11,386 bases of DNA from Alphaproteobacteria bacterium (GTDB lineage: Bacteria > Pseudomonadota > Alphaproteobacteria > Caulobacterales > Caulobacteraceae), in contig JAGWSE010000366.1 in NCBI GenBank assembly GCA_028869395.1, positions 1-11,386 on the forward strand, read 5' to 3'. The notes beneath the pieces were generated by a model. That model searched no databases, was not told the DNA's origin, and saw only the letters and a program-made list of their open reading frames with translations. Made by a program: the position numbers and the translations under genes. Below, one piece after another: positions 1 to 5,446 of this stretch (within the stretch, counting starts at the first letter, position 1; each line of letters begins with the position of its first letter).

Positions 1-583
1 GCACCGCGTAGTCGTGCAGGCGGGGAAGCTCCCAGACATAGAGGGCGGCGATGAACAGCAGGGTGGCCACGGCCGGATGGCCGAGCACGCCGAACAGCGC
101 CCGGACGGCCCGGTTGGAGGCCGCCGGCGCCAGCGCCTTGCGCCTGAGCGCCTGCGGCAGGCCCGCGGTCAGCAGGGCTTCCGGCGCCGACAGGGCCAGC
201 AGCATGGGGCCGACCATCCTCAGCAGCAGGTGCTGGATCTGGTGGACCAGGAACAGCCGGTCCGCGATGGCGTCGATGGGGGACTGCAGCGAGATGAACA
301 CCGCCGCGACGCCGCCGAAGAACAAGGCATGCCGAGCCATGGGAACCGGCGTCGCGGCGTCCCGCCGGCGCACCATTCCGGAGACATAGATGGCGACGAC
401 CAGGGCCGTGGCGATCACGATGTCGGGCGTGAAGTCCCACGCCTTCCAGGCCGTCGCGTCGGTCAGCCGGGCGCTGTCGTCGGCGAAGGCTGCGCCGCCC
501 GAGGCGAGCAGCAGCCCCGCGGCCCCTGCGGCGATGCGCAACTCGCGCCAGGGCGCCCGCAGGCGCGCGGTCAGGTGATGCAT
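1..583 (-). CDS. Cytochrome c oxidase assembly protein, CtaG (caa3) family, 5' part
   Basis: Reading the minus strand from the ATG at 583-581 gives 194 residues before the window edge, so the C-terminus is missing. Residues 1-35 look like a signal peptide or first membrane helix (hydrophobic 18-33, then AFA-DD). A WDFTPDIVI segment follows, with helices at about 54-70, 87-100, 118-133 and 171-184. The segment HQIQHLLLRMVGPMLLALSA (114-133), with H114 and H118 before a helix, is typical of the Caa3_CtaG family, whose members help assemble the copper centre of cytochrome c oxidase in the membrane. This is not the unrelated Cox11 protein also called CtaG. No strong Shine-Dalgarno precedes the ATG, so the start is less sure than the family. 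The plus-strand reading frames here are shadows. It is divergent from the ArsC-like gene, with 168 bp between them. Family call by motif and hydropathy only. Confidence 0.8.
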   Translation of the reverse strand, partial: MHHLTARLRAPWRELRIAAGAAGLLLASGGAAFADDSARLTDATAWKAWDFTPDIVIATALVVAIYVSGMVRRRDAATPVPMARHALFFGGVAAVFISLQSPIDAIADRLFLVHQIQHLLLRMVGPMLLALSAPEALLTAGLPQALRRKALAPAASNRAVRALFGVLGHPAVATLLFIAALYVWELPRLHDYAV

Positions 584-706
584 ATCTTTGTCCGCGATCC
601 AGGTCTGTGGCGCGCGCCCCCGGCCCCGCCGTCGCACGCCCTTGGCCCCGCTTGCGCGGCACCATCGTCCCATTCGCCCTCCCGATTCAAGGCCCAGCCG
701 GGTTTC

Positions 707-731
707 TTGCAGGGCGGCGCGCCGCTATAGC
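707..731 (+). promoter_or_regulatory. Candidate promoter for the ArsC-like gene
   Basis: TTGCAG (707-712) and GCTATAGC (724-731) are separated by 11 nt. This resembles the Caulobacter housekeeping consensus (TTGAC-type -35, GCTANAWC -10, 10-14 nt spacer). It ends about 20 bp before the ATG at 752, so the leader would be very short and would begin just before the GGAGGT ribosome binding site at 742-747. Prediction by eye. Confidence 0.4.
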
Positions 732-751
732 TCCGGCCGACGGAGGTCGAG

Positions 752-1099
752 ATGAGCGTCGCCCTGTACGGGATCCGCAACTGCGACACGATGAAGAAGG
801 CCTGGACCTGGCTCGACGAGCACGGGATCGCCTACGCCTTCCATGACTACAAGAAGGAGGGCGTCTCCCAGGCCAAGCTTCAGGCGTGGGCGGCCCGGGT
901 CGGATGGGAGAGGCTGCTCAATCGCGCCGGCACGACGTTCAGGAAGCTTCCCGAGGCCGATCGCACAGGCCTGGACGAGGCCAAGGCCATTCGCCTCATG
1001 CAGGCGCAGCCCTCGATGATCAAGCGTCCCGTGCTCGAGGCGAACGGCGATCTGCTCGTCGGGTTCAAGCCGGCCGAGTACGAGGCGGCGTTCGGCTGA
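752..1099 (+). CDS. ArsC/Spx-family thioredoxin-fold protein (YffB-like)
   Basis: 115 residues, the full length of the ArsC/Spx/YffB family. The N-terminus carries YGIRNCDTMKKA, with a single Cys at residue 11 in the NCDT context, the hallmark of YffB-like proteins. The family's conserved proline region is seen as PSMIKRPVLE (about 89-98), followed by a GFKPAEYE ending. No second resolving Cys is present. Family members are often labelled arsenate reductase, but YffB-type proteins lack proven arsenate reduction and are thought to act as glutathione-linked thiol reductases. The neighbours contain no ars genes, so an arsenic role is not supported. The start is well defined by GGAGGT at 742-747, five bases before the ATG. 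It is probably transcribed alone from the candidate promoter just upstream. Confidence 0.88.
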   Translation: MSVALYGIRNCDTMKKAWTWLDEHGIAYAFHDYKKEGVSQAKLQAWAARVGWERLLNRAGTTFRKLPEADRTGLDEAKAIRLMQAQPSMIKRPVLEANGDLLVGFKPAEYEAAFG

Positions 1100-1413
1100 C
1101 GCCGATTGGCCCTTGAGAGGCGACACGGTCACCCTCGTCCTTGAGCCGTTCCGCGGTGCGCAGGTGTCCTCAATGGGGCGGCCAGGTTGACTTCCGGGCC
1201 GCGGTGGAATTCCCCCGATCCCGCGCCCCTCGGCTACGCCGATTGCGCAAGATCGGCGATCCGGTTAACCTCTCGCCATCCAATCGGAGGCTGCGGCCTG
1301 TGATTATTTCCAATCGACTGAGGCCCTAGGCCGGCCGGGCGCCTCGCCCGCCGCCTGATCCTGCTGGCCCGCGCCTGGCGCGGGGCCGCATACGCTCAGC
1401 GATTGGAATTCCC
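1100..1413. other. 314-bp intergenic region with palindromes and repeats
   Basis: No convincing gene lies here. An open frame at 1141-1329 has arginine/proline-rich shadow composition and no ribosome binding site. The region is less GC-rich around 1263-1316 than its flanks. It holds the 8-bp palindromes TTGCGCAA (1243-1250) and GGTTAACC (1263-1270), two direct copies of TCCAATCG (1279-1286 and 1309-1316, 30 bp apart), and an inverted copy CGATTGGA (1400-1407) just before the next start codon. A GC hairpin occupies 1366-1387. This looks like the control region of the nucleotidyltransferase gene, but no promoter could be assigned with confidence. Confidence 0.5.
1308..1408. repeat. Imperfect 14/15-nt inverted repeat around a GC hairpin
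   Basis: TTCCAATCGACTGAG (1308-1322) and CTCAGCGATTGGAA (1395-1408) are reverse complements except for one extra A at 1317. The 72 bp between them contain a smaller GC stem-loop at 1366-1387 (GCGC stem, CTG loop, extended by C-G pairs with a bulged G at 1385). The right arm ends 5 bp before the ATG of the nucleotidyltransferase. If transcribed, the arms could fold over the translation start. Alternatively they are binding sites for a dimeric regulator, since TCCAATCG also occurs at 1279-1286. Confidence 0.5.
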
Positions 1414-2439
1414 ATGCCGAACACCCATCAGCGCGCGCCGTCGCGCGAACCCACCCCATATCCGCAGCTCAACGCCGTGCTGGCGCATCTCGTCGCCGAG
1501 GCGAGGCGGCTGCTCGCCGACAACTTCATCGGCGCCTACCTGCAGGGCTCCTTCGCCGTCGGCGACGCCGACCCCTACAGCGACTGCGACGTCATCGTCG
1601 TGACGCGCCGCGACCTGGCGGCGGCGGAGATCGCGCCCATCCAGGCGATGCATGCGCAGATCCACGAATGGCCCGACAATCCCTGGCGAAACCAGCTCGA
1701 GGGCTCCTATGCGCCCGCCGCGATCCTCAAGCGCTGGTCGCCTACGCCCCGCGATCCGCCCGGCGAGGCCAGGGACCTCGGCTGGACGGACCCGGGGATG
1801 TCGGGCGCGCCCGCCCACGCCTATCCGTTCTGGTACCTGGACCACGGATCAAGGGAGTTCGTGCGCTCCGAGCATGACAACACCCAGGTCGTGCGCTGGG
1901 TCCTGCGCGAGAAGGGCGTGGTGCTGGCCGGGCCCGACCCAAGGCGCCTGATCGACCCGGTTGCGCCCGAGGCCCTGCGCGCAGAGGTGCGGCAGACCCT
2001 GGAGCTCTGCGCCAGCCTCGGCCTCGAGCCCATGCATCTGGCCGCCTGGCAGACGTTCTGGGTCGGGCTCTTCTGCCGGATGCTCCATACGCTGGCCACC
2101 GGCAGGGTCGCCTCGAAACCTGCCGCCTTGGGCTGGGCCGAGGCGAGCCTCGATCCGGCCTGGAGCGGGCTTATCGGGCGCGCCAAGGCGCTGCGGAAGG
2201 GCATGCCCGAGGCGGCCCTGCCGGCGGATCCGGACGAGGTTCGGGCGACGCGCGCCTTCGCCGCCTACGCTCTGGAGTGGGCGGAGCACTGGTCGAAGTC
2301 GCGGGAGCAGGCGGCGCAGCGGCTCGCCCTGGCGCGGGCCGGACAGCCGCGGTTCGATGCGAGGATGCGGGGCGGCATGTCACGGTCCACCTATACGCCC
2401 TTGCCCTTCAAGCCGGATGGCCGAGGCCGGCGTGGCTAG
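1414..2439 (+). CDS. AadA-like nucleotidyltransferase (DUF4111-type C-terminus)
   Basis: 341 residues. The N-terminal domain carries the polymerase-beta nucleotidyltransferase signature: G45-S46 in LQGSFAVGD, then S56-D57-C58-D59 followed by VIVVT. D57 and D59 fit the metal-binding pair. Downstream, helical segments including WVLREKGVVLAGPDPRRLID (about 162-181) resemble the C-terminal domain of aminoglycoside adenylyltransferases of the AadA/ANT(3'') type. The protein is longer than AadA (about 260 residues), with an insertion at about 85-145 and a basic tail. It probably transfers AMP to a small molecule. The substrate is unknown, and drug resistance should not be assumed. The ATG at 1414 has no clear Shine-Dalgarno, and an inverted repeat arm ends just before it. 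Codon use matches the neighbours, so it looks chromosomal rather than recently acquired. Confidence 0.75.
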   Translation: MPNTHQRAPSREPTPYPQLNAVLAHLVAEARRLLADNFIGAYLQGSFAVGDADPYSDCDVIVVTRRDLAAAEIAPIQAMHAQIHEWPDNPWRNQLEGSYAPAAILKRWSPTPRDPPGEARDLGWTDPGMSGAPAHAYPFWYLDHGSREFVRSEHDNTQVVRWVLREKGVVLAGPDPRRLIDPVAPEALRAEVRQTLELCASLGLEPMHLAAWQTFWVGLFCRMLHTLATGRVASKPAALGWAEASLDPAWSGLIGRAKALRKGMPEAALPADPDEVRATRAFAAYALEWAEHWSKSREQAAQRLALARAGQPRFDARMRGGMSRSTYTPLPFKPDGRGRRG

Positions 2440-2486
2440 CGGCGCGTGGCCAGCTGGGCGTGTTCGTCGCAGAGTGGCCCTCGCAT

Positions 2487-2502
2487 CCGCAGGCCTCTGC
2501 GG
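2487..2502 (+). other. Small GC hairpin after the nucleotidyltransferase gene
   Basis: CCGCAG (2487-2492) pairs perfectly with CTGCGG (2497-2502) around a GCCT loop. It lies 48 bp after the nucleotidyltransferase stop and 19 bp before a larger hairpin. No T-run follows, so it is not a classical intrinsic terminator. Confidence 0.4.
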
Positions 2503-2520
2503 TGGAGACTAGGGACTGGA

Positions 2521-2550
2521 GACGGTCTCGCGCGCTGGCGCGGGACCGTC
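2521..2550 (+). promoter_or_regulatory. 13-bp stem-loop in the leader of the first ECF cassette
   Basis: Bases 2521-2533 pair with 2538-2550 (outer arms GACGGTC and GACCGTC, inner CGCGC with GCGCG, one T-G wobble) around a GCTG tetraloop. The stem ends directly before the purine-rich ribosome binding region (2551-2564) of the gene at 2574. There is no following T-run. It could be an mRNA structure affecting translation, the 3' end of the upstream transcript, or a protein-binding site. The pairing is seen directly; the role is inferred. Confidence 0.5.
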
Positions 2551-2573
2551 GCAGGAGCGAGGGGCGTCAGGCC

Positions 2574-3044
2574 ATGTATTGGGACGATTTCTTCCGCAGC
2601 TACTGGTGGCTTCTGTTTCCCATCGGCTTCTTCGTCTTCGGCGCCTGGGATCGCTGGCTCACCTACAAGCGCAGCCGTGACCACCTGGAGCTCCTGAAGA
2701 GCTACCAGGCCCAGGGCAAGGAGCCGCCGCCCGAACTGGTGAAGGCCGCGGCCGATCCCTACGCGGGCGACGCCTGGGGCGGCCCGCCGCCGCCCAACTA
2801 TGCGCACCCCTACTATTGGTCCGGCCGCCGGGCCTGGCGCCGCTACTACCGCTGGGGCCCCTACTGGCAGTGGCGCAGCGCCTTCGTGACCGGCGCGGTC
2901 GCGGTGGGATTCTGGGTCGCCTCCGAGTACGCCGACATTCCCGGGACCTATGACGCGTTCCGGCTGGTCGCGATCATCATGAGCTTCGTCGCGGTCGGAA
3001 ACCTGCTGGGCGCGATCTTCGCGAGCACGTTCCGCGGCCGATGA
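2574..3044 (+). CDS. Three-TM, Trp/Tyr-rich membrane protein (DUF6249-like layout)
   Basis: 156 residues from the ATG at 2574, preceded by GAGGGG at 2559-2564. The frame stays open upstream to 2277, but that part overlaps the nucleotidyltransferase and is not protein-like. Predicted helices are at about 11-28, 102-118 and 129-150. After helix 1 comes a charged stretch with RSRDHLELLKSYQ and GKEPPPELVKAA (33-59), which matches the layout of the DUF6249-like protein at 3997. The middle (76-100) is packed with aromatics: 11 of 25 residues are Trp or Tyr, and the whole protein has 12 Trp and 13 Tyr. Its stop overlaps the start of the ECF sigma gene (ATGA), so the two are translationally coupled. 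It may be a membrane partner or sensor for that sigma factor. Function unknown. Confidence 0.8.
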   Translation: MYWDDFFRSYWWLLFPIGFFVFGAWDRWLTYKRSRDHLELLKSYQAQGKEPPPELVKAAADPYAGDAWGGPPPPNYAHPYYWSGRRAWRRYYRWGPYWQWRSAFVTGAVAVGFWVASEYADIPGTYDAFRLVAIIMSFVAVGNLLGAIFASTFRGR

Positions 3045-3580
3045 TCCTCGAGGGGGTCGACGAGGCCCTGGTCGCGGCCGCGCAGGCCGGATCCACGGAC
3101 GCCTTCTCGCGGCTGGTGGACCGACACCAGCAGGCGGTGCGGGGCTTCCTGCGCCGGGCCTGTGGCGACTGGGCGCTCGCCGATGACCTGGCGCAGGAGA
3201 CGTTTCTCGCCGCATGGGGCCGCATCGGGGGCTTGCGGGCGGGCGCCAGCGTCCGCGCCTGGTTCTGCGGCATCGCCTACCGCAAGCACCTGAACGCCAG
3301 GCGCTCGGCCTCGCGCAGCCGGCTGCGCGAGGCGGCGTGGCAGGCGGACCACCCGAGCGTCGCGGGCGCGGCGGCGGAGGATCGGATTGCGCTGGACAAG
3401 GCCCTGGCGGGGCTTGCCCCGGACCAGCGCGCCTGCGTCGCCCTCTGCCTCGCGGCCGATTTCAGCCATGCGGAAGCGTCCGAAGCCCTCGGTCTGCCGT
3501 TGGGCACCGTGAAGAGCCATGTGGCGCGCGGCCGCGCGCGCCTGCTGAGCAGTCTGGGAGTTGACGATGACGCCTGCTGA
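3041..3580 (+). CDS. ECF-type RNA polymerase sigma factor, cassette 1
   Basis: 179 residues with the two domains of ECF (group IV) sigma factors. Region 2 spans about 20-62: FSRLVDRHQQ, then ADDLAQETFLAAW, the core-binding and -10 recognition helices. Region 4 spans about 118-172, ending in LPLGTVKSHVARGRARL, the helix-turn-helix that reads the -35 element. Region 3 is absent, as expected, with a short linker (about 88-115). Such factors direct RNA polymerase to a small regulon when released from an anti-sigma factor. Cys132 and Cys136 precede Ser142-His143 in region 4, a spacing shared with the second sigma factor in this window. It starts inside the stop codon of the upstream membrane protein and overlaps the next gene by 14 bp. 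No ECF-type GGAAC promoter was found upstream, so autoregulation is not evident. Confidence 0.93.
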   Translation: MILEGVDEALVAAAQAGSTDAFSRLVDRHQQAVRGFLRRACGDWALADDLAQETFLAAWGRIGGLRAGASVRAWFCGIAYRKHLNARRSASRSRLREAAWQADHPSVAGAAAEDRIALDKALAGLAPDQRACVALCLAADFSHAEASEALGLPLGTVKSHVARGRARLLSSLGVDDDAC

Positions 3581-3872
3581 CGAGCGCCTGAGGGCCTTGC
3601 TTGAGATGGACGAGCCGCCGGCGCGAGACCCGGCGTTCTCGGCGGCGGTCATGGAGCAGGTCATGCGGCGACGCTGGCTGCAGGACCTCGGGTTCCTCGC
3701 CGGTCTCAGCCTCGTGGGGGGCGCGGCGCTCTGGGGACTTTGGCCGGTCCTCGAGCCCGCGCTCATCGCGATTTCCGGCCGCCTCGCGCCCGCGGCGGCG
3801 GCGCTCGCGGTGGGCGCCTCTGCGCTCGCCGCCCTGCGCGCCCTTCCTGGACAGGGCGAAGTCCCGGCGTAG
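3567..3872 (+). CDS. Small two-TM protein, putative anti-sigma factor, cassette 1
   Basis: 101 residues from the ATG at 3567, six bases after GGGAG (3556-3560). A TTG at 3561 would add two residues but leaves no room for that site. It overlaps the end of the sigma gene by 14 bp. The cytoplasmic N-terminus (1-38) is charged and helical, with DERLRALLEMDEPPARDPAF and VMEQVMRRRW. Two membrane helices follow (about 40-60 and 73-92). There is no Cys or His at all, so this is not a zinc-binding anti-sigma domain. Position after an ECF gene, coupled translation and the same layout as the protein at 4975 make an anti-sigma role the best guess, but there is no recognised domain. Confidence 0.72.
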   Translation: MTPADERLRALLEMDEPPARDPAFSAAVMEQVMRRRWLQDLGFLAGLSLVGGAALWGLWPVLEPALIAISGRLAPAAAALAVGASALAALRALPGQGEVPA

Positions 3873-3898
3873 GCGGGGTGATGAATCATGACTAAGAA

Positions 3899-3924
3899 TT
3901 CACGCGTGGGTTTGCATCTATAGC
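3899..3924 (+). promoter_or_regulatory. Candidate promoter of the second ECF cassette
   Basis: TTCACG (3899-3904) and TCTATAGC (3917-3924) are 12 nt apart and resemble the Caulobacter-type housekeeping promoter with one or two mismatches in each box. They sit in the only AT-richer stretch of the 124-bp gap (3873-3996), downstream of the short palindrome ATGAATCAT (3881-3889). This suggests the second cassette is transcribed separately from the first. Confidence 0.4.
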
Positions 3925-3996
3925 GACGCGGCCGGGCCTCTTTCCGTACAGAAGGGCGGGGCGTGGCTCCGCGATCAGAAAAGGAAAGGGGATCAC

Positions 3997-4377
3997 ATGA
4001 CCGCCATCATGATCATCCTGATCATCTTCGGCGCCATCGCCGGCGTGATCATTGCGCCGATGTACTTCCGCTCGCAGGAACGGCAGCGGATGCTCGAGAC
4101 CGTGCGCCTCGCCATCGAGAAGGGCGAGCCGATGCCGGACAATCTGACGGACGCGATCGCGCGGACCGCCAAGGCGCAGGCGCCGGTCTCGCCTCAGCGC
4201 GATCTTCGGACCGGCATCATCTGGCTGGGCATCGGCGTCGGCCTGGCGGCCATGGGCGTGACCCTCGGCTTCGACGATCCGGACGCGACCTATCCCCTGA
4301 TCGGGATCGCCTGCTTCCCGGCCTTCATCGGGGTCGCCTTCATCATCATGTCCTTCCTGAACCGGCCGCGGTCGTAG
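3997..4377 (+). CDS. DUF6249-like small membrane protein, cassette 2
   Basis: 126 residues, start fixed by GGAAAGGGG (3982-3990) six bases before the ATG. Three hydrophobic helices are seen at about 2-22, 72-92 and 100-121. Between the first two lies a charged segment with RSQERQRMLETVRLAIEKGE and PMPDNLTDAIAR (25-56). This plan, helix then Arg-rich amphipathic segment with GEP and LxxA, then two helices, is typical of DUF6249 proteins, which have no assigned function. The protein at 2574 shares it. It lies 23 bp upstream of an ECF sigma gene and probably forms an operon with it. A membrane-linked part in controlling that sigma factor is an inference from position. Confidence 0.82.
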   Translation: MTAIMIILIIFGAIAGVIIAPMYFRSQERQRMLETVRLAIEKGEPMPDNLTDAIARTAKAQAPVSPQRDLRTGIIWLGIGVGLAAMGVTLGFDDPDATYPLIGIACFPAFIGVAFIIMSFLNRPRS

Positions 4378-4400
4378 CGGCCAGATCGGGGGACCAGCCC

Positions 4401-4982
4401 ATGGTGGGCTCGACCATACCCAGGTTCGCCAGTCTCCACGACGTGGAGCTCTGCACCTACGCCGCGACGGGTGAGCGTCGCGCGTTCGGCGAACTCGTGC
4501 GCCGTCATGGCTCGGGGGTGCGGGGACTGCTGCGCCGGATGGGCGCTGCGCCCAGCGAAGCCGACGACGTGGCGCAGGACGCCTTCCTGGCCGCCTTCGA
4601 GCGGATCGCGGAATTCCGCGGGGAGGGGACGTTCGCGGCCTGGGTCAAGCGGATCGCGGCGCGCCTGTACCTGCGCCGCCTGCAGAAGGAGCGGAAGCTG
4701 GCCGCCTTCGCGACACAGGCGATGGAAGCCGACCCGCCGGACGCGGGGGGCGATTCCGACGCTTCGCTCGACCTGGATGAAGCGCTCAAGGCGCTGAGCG
4801 CGGCGGAGCGGGTGTGCGTGACGATGTGTTTCGGGGCGGGACTATCCCATACGGAGGCGGCGGAGGCCTTGAACCTGCCCCTTGGAACGGTCAAATCCCA
4901 TGTCAAACGTGGTCTGGAGAAGCTCAGAGCGCGATTGGCGCCAGAAGGCGTGGTTTCAGAAGGGAGGCGTGGCAATGGCTGA
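4401..4982 (+). CDS. ECF-type RNA polymerase sigma factor, cassette 2
   Basis: 193 residues from the ATG at 4401, with GGGGGA (4388-4393) seven bases upstream. The frame is open back to 3963 but overlaps the DUF6249-like gene there, so the longer form is rejected. Region 2 covers about 28-70 (FGELVRRHGSG, EADDVAQDAFLAAFERI) and region 4 about 124-178 (LDEALKALSAAERVCVTMCF, then LPLGTVKSHVKRGLEKL). By eye 30 of 51 residues in region 4 are identical to the sigma factor at 3041, and 19 of 35 in region 2, so the two are paralogues. Cys139, Cys143 and His150 keep the same spacing as Cys132, Cys136 and His143 of the other copy. The tail after 180 is short and variable. It overlaps the next gene by 8 bp, which implies translational coupling. 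Confidence 0.93.
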   Translation: MVGSTIPRFASLHDVELCTYAATGERRAFGELVRRHGSGVRGLLRRMGAAPSEADDVAQDAFLAAFERIAEFRGEGTFAAWVKRIAARLYLRRLQKERKLAAFATQAMEADPPDAGGDSDASLDLDEALKALSAAERVCVTMCFGAGLSHTEAAEALNLPLGTVKSHVKRGLEKLRARLAPEGVVSEGRRGNG

Positions 4983-5352
4983 GCTCGATTTCGAGCGGCG
5001 GCTCGAGCGCCTCTTCGCAGACGCTCCGGAGCTTCCGGATGCGACGGCCTTCGCGGAAGGCGTCGAGCGTCGGCTCGCCACGGGGTGGACGGCGCGGCGC
5101 TGGCTGATCGGGGCGGCTGGGATCGCCGGCGGCCTGATCGGCGCAAGCCAGCTCATCATGTCGAACATCTTCCAGCGGGTGGAGAGCGCGGGCGATTCCG
5201 CGCGCGCGCTGCAGGCCGGCATCGTGCAGGTCGCGCCGAAGGCCGAATGGGTCTCGGGCTTCGCCAGCGGGGGGGTTGTGGTATGGGTCGCCTCGGCCCT
5301 GGCGATCGTCGCCATGGGCTTCGCGCTCACCCGCGTGATCGAAGAGCTCTAG
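4975..5352 (+). CDS. Small two-TM protein, putative anti-sigma factor, cassette 2
   Basis: 125 residues from the ATG at 4975, seven bases after GGGAGG (4962-4967). The frame is open back to 4882, but that part lies in the sigma gene. The N-terminus is charged and helical (FERRLERLFADAPE, then DATAFAEGVERRLATGW), like the counterpart at 3567. Two membrane helices follow at about 43-62 and 98-118, with a 35-residue loop between them that is probably periplasmic. There is no Cys or His, so no zinc anti-sigma motif. The first domain is short (about 42 residues) but could hold a sigma-binding helix. The anti-sigma role rests on position, overlap and the parallel with cassette 1. The stop codon lies in a short tandem repeat (5347-5388). 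Confidence 0.75.
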   Translation: MAELDFERRLERLFADAPELPDATAFAEGVERRLATGWTARRWLIGAAGIAGGLIGASQLIMSNIFQRVESAGDSARALQAGIVQVAPKAEWVSGFASGGVVVWVASALAIVAMGFALTRVIEEL

Positions 5353-5388
5353 CTTGGGAACTCTGGCTTGGCGCGAGCTCTAGCTTGG
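5347..5388 (+). repeat. Three copies of CTCTRGCTTGG at the end of the anti-sigma gene
   Basis: CTCTAGCTTGG at 5347-5357 and 5378-5388 flanks CTCTGGCTTGG at 5361-5371. The outer copies extend to a 14-bp identity (GAGCTCTAGCTTGG at 5344-5357 and 5375-5388). The first copy contains the TAG stop of the gene at 4975. Copy spacing is 14 and 17 bp. The repeats fill the first half of the 94-bp gap before panB. Confidence 0.6.
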
Positions 5389-5446
5389 CAGACCTGGCGC
5401 TCCCATATGAGCGGCGGGGCGCCCTAAGGGAAACTCAGGCCTAGCC

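Noticed and set aside
14..730. Long plus-strand open frame at the left edge
   Set aside because: Gln/Arg/Gly-rich shadow of the minus-strand CtaG-family gene, which has membrane helices and the family's His motif.
1141..1329. 62-residue open frame in the 314-bp gap
   Set aside because: No binding site, low-complexity Arg/Pro/Ser composition, and it spans the repeat cluster.
2277..2573. Extension of the three-TM protein to a 255-residue form
   Set aside because: It overlaps the nucleotidyltransferase gene and the hairpin. The ATG at 2574 has its own binding site and starts the natural membrane protein.
3561..3566. TTG start for the cassette 1 anti-sigma candidate
   Set aside because: The GGGAG site would directly abut the TTG. 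The ATG at 3567 has proper spacing.
5357..5388. GGAACT followed by CTCTAG as an ECF-type promoter for panB
   Set aside because: The -10 part does not fit known ECF signatures, and the match arises within the tandem repeat.
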